8,474 bases of DNA, from positions 1-8,474 of the forward strand of contig WFRO01000124.1 of the NCBI GenBank assembly GCA_015486475.1. Reading direction: 5' to 3'. The notes beneath the pieces were generated by a model. It had not been told where the DNA came from and made no database searches. It was given only the letters and a program-made list of their open reading frames with translations. How positions within the stretch are numbered: position 1 is the first letter of the stretch; each line of letters starts with the position of its first letter. Both the position numbers and the translations under genes were made by a program. This document shows positions 6,936-8,474 of the stretch, in pieces. Origin of the DNA: Bacteroidales bacterium (GTDB lineage: Bacteria > Bacteroidota > Bacteroidia > Bacteroidales > VadinHA17).

Positions 6936-7877
6936 TTAGTTCTGTAATAAATATTCTGCCGTCAGATGATCGGTGATCAGAATGTCCGGAATATTACTCT
7001 GTAACGCAGCCTTTACAGGGATCCTTTTACTTTCGCCGCCGGCAATTACGATCACCCTGGGGATGGCTTTTATTTCCTCCATCGTTAATCCGATGACCCT
7101 GTCGTTGATACTATTCCTGATCGTTTTACCCTTTTCGTCGAAAAAACGCAGACAAATATCTCCAACGGCCTTGTTTTCTTTCAGAACAGAAATATCATCC
7201 TGCGTTAGTATCGTATTGGATCTGATCAGAAAAGAGTTGTCAGAAAATTGCCCGATACCGACAATGGCAATATCCGCCTGCCGTGCCAGGTTTAAGGTGC
7301 CTTTTATCTGCGGATAATGCATCAGTTCGCGGCACACTTCGCGGGTCTTGACGATACCCGGTGCGTCCAGTATCCTGGCTTTTGCGTTCAGTGTATTTGC
7401 CATGCGCCGTGTCAGATCCGTCCCGCTGATCTCTTCATAAGGGAAGCCCAGTCCACCGATCATTTGTATGATCTGAACCTCCGGAAAGTTACCAGCAGGC
7501 AGATGATTGATCATTGACAGCAAAGTTTCTCCCCATGAAATGCTTATTTTTTCATTCCCCTGTAAGTATCTGAACAGGTATACCGAAGCCTTTTTCCCTA
7601 TCTCATTCAGCGTTTTCTGATAATCTCCTTTGATACCGGTAGTTACGATCGCTTCCGTTAGATCATACCGATCCTCCAGTTTGTTTTCAAGCTGATAGTA
7701 AGGGTTCTGGGGAGGATTAATATGAATTTCGACGATCCTTTCATCTATGGCTTTTTGAAGCAGTCGTGATACCATGATCCTGGAGATACCGAAACGTCTG
7801 GCGATCTGTTGCTGGGTATGATTACGCTCATAATACTCCCGCGCAATTTTGTAGATCAGATTATGTTTTTCTTCCAT
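6936..7877 (-). CDS. SorC/DeoR-type sugar-binding transcriptional regulator
   Basis: 313-residue DNA-binding regulator from the preferred start. A helix-turn-helix occupies about 18-41 (ERNHTQQQIARRFGIS, then RIMVSRLLQKA). The C-terminal effector domain (about 60-313) has SorC-family marks: ISISWGETLL (111-120), MIGGLG (139-144), IVGIGQF (205-211), a VIAGGESKR loop (277-285) and the end ITDHLTAEYLL (301-311). Family members bind phosphorylated sugars and act as dimers or tetramers. The reading frame extends upstream to an ATG at 7922 (328 residues). I prefer 7877 because the extra 15 residues (MNTMYICSSLFICSH) are atypical, and because their codons cover the promoter -7 element and the operator repeats, upstream of or across the expected transcription start. 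It is the first gene of the operon, so the system is probably autoregulated. The inducer is likely the phosphorylated product or an intermediate of the downstream enzymes. The family is secure; activator versus repressor is inferred. Confidence 0.9.
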   Translation of the reverse strand: MEEKHNLIYKIAREYYERNHTQQQIARRFGISRIMVSRLLQKAIDERIVEIHINPPQNPYYQLENKLEDRYDLTEAIVTTGIKGDYQKTLNEIGKKASVYLFRYLQGNEKISISWGETLLSMINHLPAGNFPEVQIIQMIGGLGFPYEEISGTDLTRRMANTLNAKARILDAPGIVKTREVCRELMHYPQIKGTLNLARQADIAIVGIGQFSDNSFLIRSNTILTQDDISVLKENKAVGDICLRFFDEKGKTIRNSINDRVIGLTMEEIKAIPRVIVIAGGESKRIPVKAALQSNIPDILITDHLTAEYLLQN

Positions 7878-7880
7878 GTG

Positions 7881-7912
7881 TGAACAAATGAACAGAGATG
7901 AACAAATGTACA
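7881..7912 (-). promoter_or_regulatory. Probable operator: four TGAACA half-sites in an 18-bp tandem repeat
   Basis: On the plus strand TGAACA occurs at 7881-7886, 7889-7894 and 7899-7904, with a degenerate copy TGTACA at 7907-7912. Start-to-start spacings are 8, 10 and 8 bp. The arrangement is thus two copies of a 14-bp unit (TGAACAAATGAACA, then TGAACAAATGTACA) joined by GAGA, giving an 18-bp period with a single mismatch. The last pair can also be read as an imperfect palindrome. As I recall, SorC-family operators such as that of Bacillus subtilis DeoR also contain a TTGAACAAA core. The array overlaps the -7 element and the predicted start of transcription and ends 3 bp before the regulator's start codon. 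This position fits repression by the adjacent regulator. Confidence 0.65.
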
Positions 7913-7934
7913 TAGTATTCATAAGAAAACCAAA
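7903..7934 (-). promoter_or_regulatory. Bacteroidota-type promoter of the operon
   Basis: Read on the minus strand, TTTG (7934-7931) is followed after exactly 20 bp by TACATTTG (7910-7903). This matches the Bacteroidota primary-sigma consensus (TTTG at about -33, spacer 19-21, TAnnTTTG at about -7) at every defined base. Transcription would start near 7895-7898, leaving a leader of about 20 nt before the ATG at 7877. No Shine-Dalgarno sequence is visible, as is common in this phylum. The -7 element is embedded in the TGAACA repeats. Confidence 0.7.
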
Positions 7935-8133
7935 TGCCGTAATAAAATTGAGTGAAAATTTTTAGCAGGGCAATGCTGTATGGTCTGAATATCCCCAATG
8001 CTGAGGAGCTTTTGTAAGGTCACGGGGAGGGGCAGCTGCACAAAACATTATTTTAAGGTTGCTGAATTATTCGAGGCTGGGTTACCCCGCCGGTTACAAA
8101 TTTTTTATATTTTAGGCGTCCAAACGATCTTCC
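7935..8133. other. Divergent intergenic region, mostly unexplained
   Basis: About 200 bp separate the operon promoter from the plus-strand permease. I see no gene in it. It contains an 8-bp direct repeat CAATGCTG (7971-7978 and 7996-8003), the palindrome GCAGCTGC (8032-8039), a repeat GGTTAC (8080-8085 and 8092-8097), and an A/T-rich run (8098-8114). TATATTTT at 8106-8113 is one base short of the Bacteroidota -7 consensus, correctly placed for the permease, but it has no matching -33 element. No TGAACA half-sites lie here, so the permease shows no sign of belonging to the operon's regulon. No riboswitch pattern I know fits. Confidence 0.5.
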
Positions 8134-8474
8134 ATGAGCAAAGCAGCTACCCTCTCACAGCGTCTGGATGCCTTGTATGAGTTTGACCGGGAGCCGGTCA
8201 CAAAGAACAAGCTGCAGGGCATCGGCAACTTCCTGGGCATGTATGCGGGCGAGCATGTCGCCGGCACCGAGTTCGTCATCGGCATGTTGTTCGTGGCCCA
8301 TGGCGTGTCGGTGACCGACATGTTCCTCGGCGGCCTCATCGGTAACATCCTGGCGGTGTTTTCCTGGGCCTTTATTACGGCGCCCATCGCTGTGAAGAAA
8401 CGTCTATCCCTATACTGGCAACTGAAGAAGCTCGCCGGGCCGGTGCTGGTGTTCATTTACAATATCGTCAATGC
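8134..8474 (+). CDS. Probable NCS1-family permease (cytosine/purine/allantoin type), N-terminal part
   Basis: The frame is open from the ATG at 8134 to the window edge: 113 residues plus a partial codon. The ATG is the first after an in-frame stop at 8113-8115. After a charged N-terminal stretch with FDREPVTKNK (17-26) comes a glycine-rich first membrane segment (GNFLGMYAGEHVAGTEFVIG, 31-50) and LFVAHGVS (52-59). A second hydrophobic segment (LGGLIGNILAVFSWAFITAP, 65-84) is followed by AVKKRLSLYWQLKKLAGPVL (86-105) and the start of a third. The order of G-N-x-L-A-x-x-S-W, API-A-V and a positively charged L-x-x-Y-x-L segment resembles NCS1 transporters for cytosine, purines, uracil, thiamine or allantoin. 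The substrate cannot be chosen from the N-terminus. The gene is divergent from the operon. Its codons are strongly G/C-ending (GGC, GTC, CTC, GCC), and its GC content, near 60% by eye, is well above that of the operon, which suggests acquisition from elsewhere or a contig join. Confidence 0.7.
   Translation, partial: MSKAATLSQRLDALYEFDREPVTKNKLQGIGNFLGMYAGEHVAGTEFVIGMLFVAHGVSVTDMFLGGLIGNILAVFSWAFITAPIAVKKRLSLYWQLKKLAGPVLVFIYNIVN

Noticed and set aside
7981..8040. Possible riboswitch in the permease leader (TPP- or purine-like), suggested by CTGAGGAGC and CCCC/GGGG pairing
   Set aside because: Only fragments resemble the TPP CTGAGA motif. The second conserved half is missing, and no purine or preQ1 core could be found.
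8112..8456. Minus-strand open frame of 114 codons opposite the permease
   Set aside because: It is the mirror of a G/C-rich gene. Its translation is low-complexity in character (many Met, Pro, Arg, Ser) with no recognisable motif, while the plus strand encodes a clear membrane protein.
1..8474. CRISPR arrays, tRNA/rRNA genes, insertion sequences, phage or defence genes
   Set aside because: No regularly spaced repeats beyond the operator, no tRNA-like cloverleaf, and no transposase, integrase or defence-type domains were seen on either strand.

Overview
The window reads as a Bacteroidota chromosome fragment of moderate GC. The best evidence is a close match to the Bacteroidota promoter consensus (TTTG, 20 bp, TAnnTTTG) in front of the first gene of the main operon. 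The A/T-rich leaders without clear Shine-Dalgarno sequences fit this, as does a ureide-permease-like transporter of a type I associate with Bacteroidota. I cannot place it more precisely, and a host outside the phylum is not excluded.

Positions 7877 down to 1, all on the minus strand, form one compact block that looks like a single operon. In transcription order it encodes a SorC-family sugar-sensing regulator, an FGGY carbohydrate kinase, a two-domain NAD(P)-binding oxidoreductase with a C-terminal SAF domain (COG4091, the family of the Brucella DXR-like enzyme DRL), a zinc medium-chain dehydrogenase, a small VOC-fold metalloprotein, an L-fucose/L-arabinose isomerase-fold protein, and a 10-TM drug/metabolite-type permease that runs off the left edge. 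Gaps are 11 and 14 bp, then an 8-bp overlap, then 12, 41 and 66 bp. I see no terminator inside the block.

The gene set reads as a self-contained catabolic cassette: import (permease), aldose/ketose interconversion (isomerase), polyol or acid-sugar oxidation (zinc dehydrogenase), a possible skeletal rearrangement or redox step (DRL-like protein), phosphorylation (FGGY kinase), and control by a regulator that senses a phosphorylated sugar. The substrate is unknown. There is no aldolase or other carbon-carbon lyase in view, so the pathway either continues past the left edge or feeds general metabolism.

The control region (7881-7934) is unusually readable. Four TGAACA half-sites, the last degenerate, lie in the same orientation as an 18-bp tandem repeat over the -7 element and the expected transcription start. 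This fits autorepression by the SorC-type regulator.

To the right, an intergenic stretch of about 200 bp separates the operon from a divergent plus-strand gene (8134 to the edge). It encodes the N-terminus of a probable NCS1 (cytosine/purine/allantoin-type) permease and is clearly more GC-rich than the operon.
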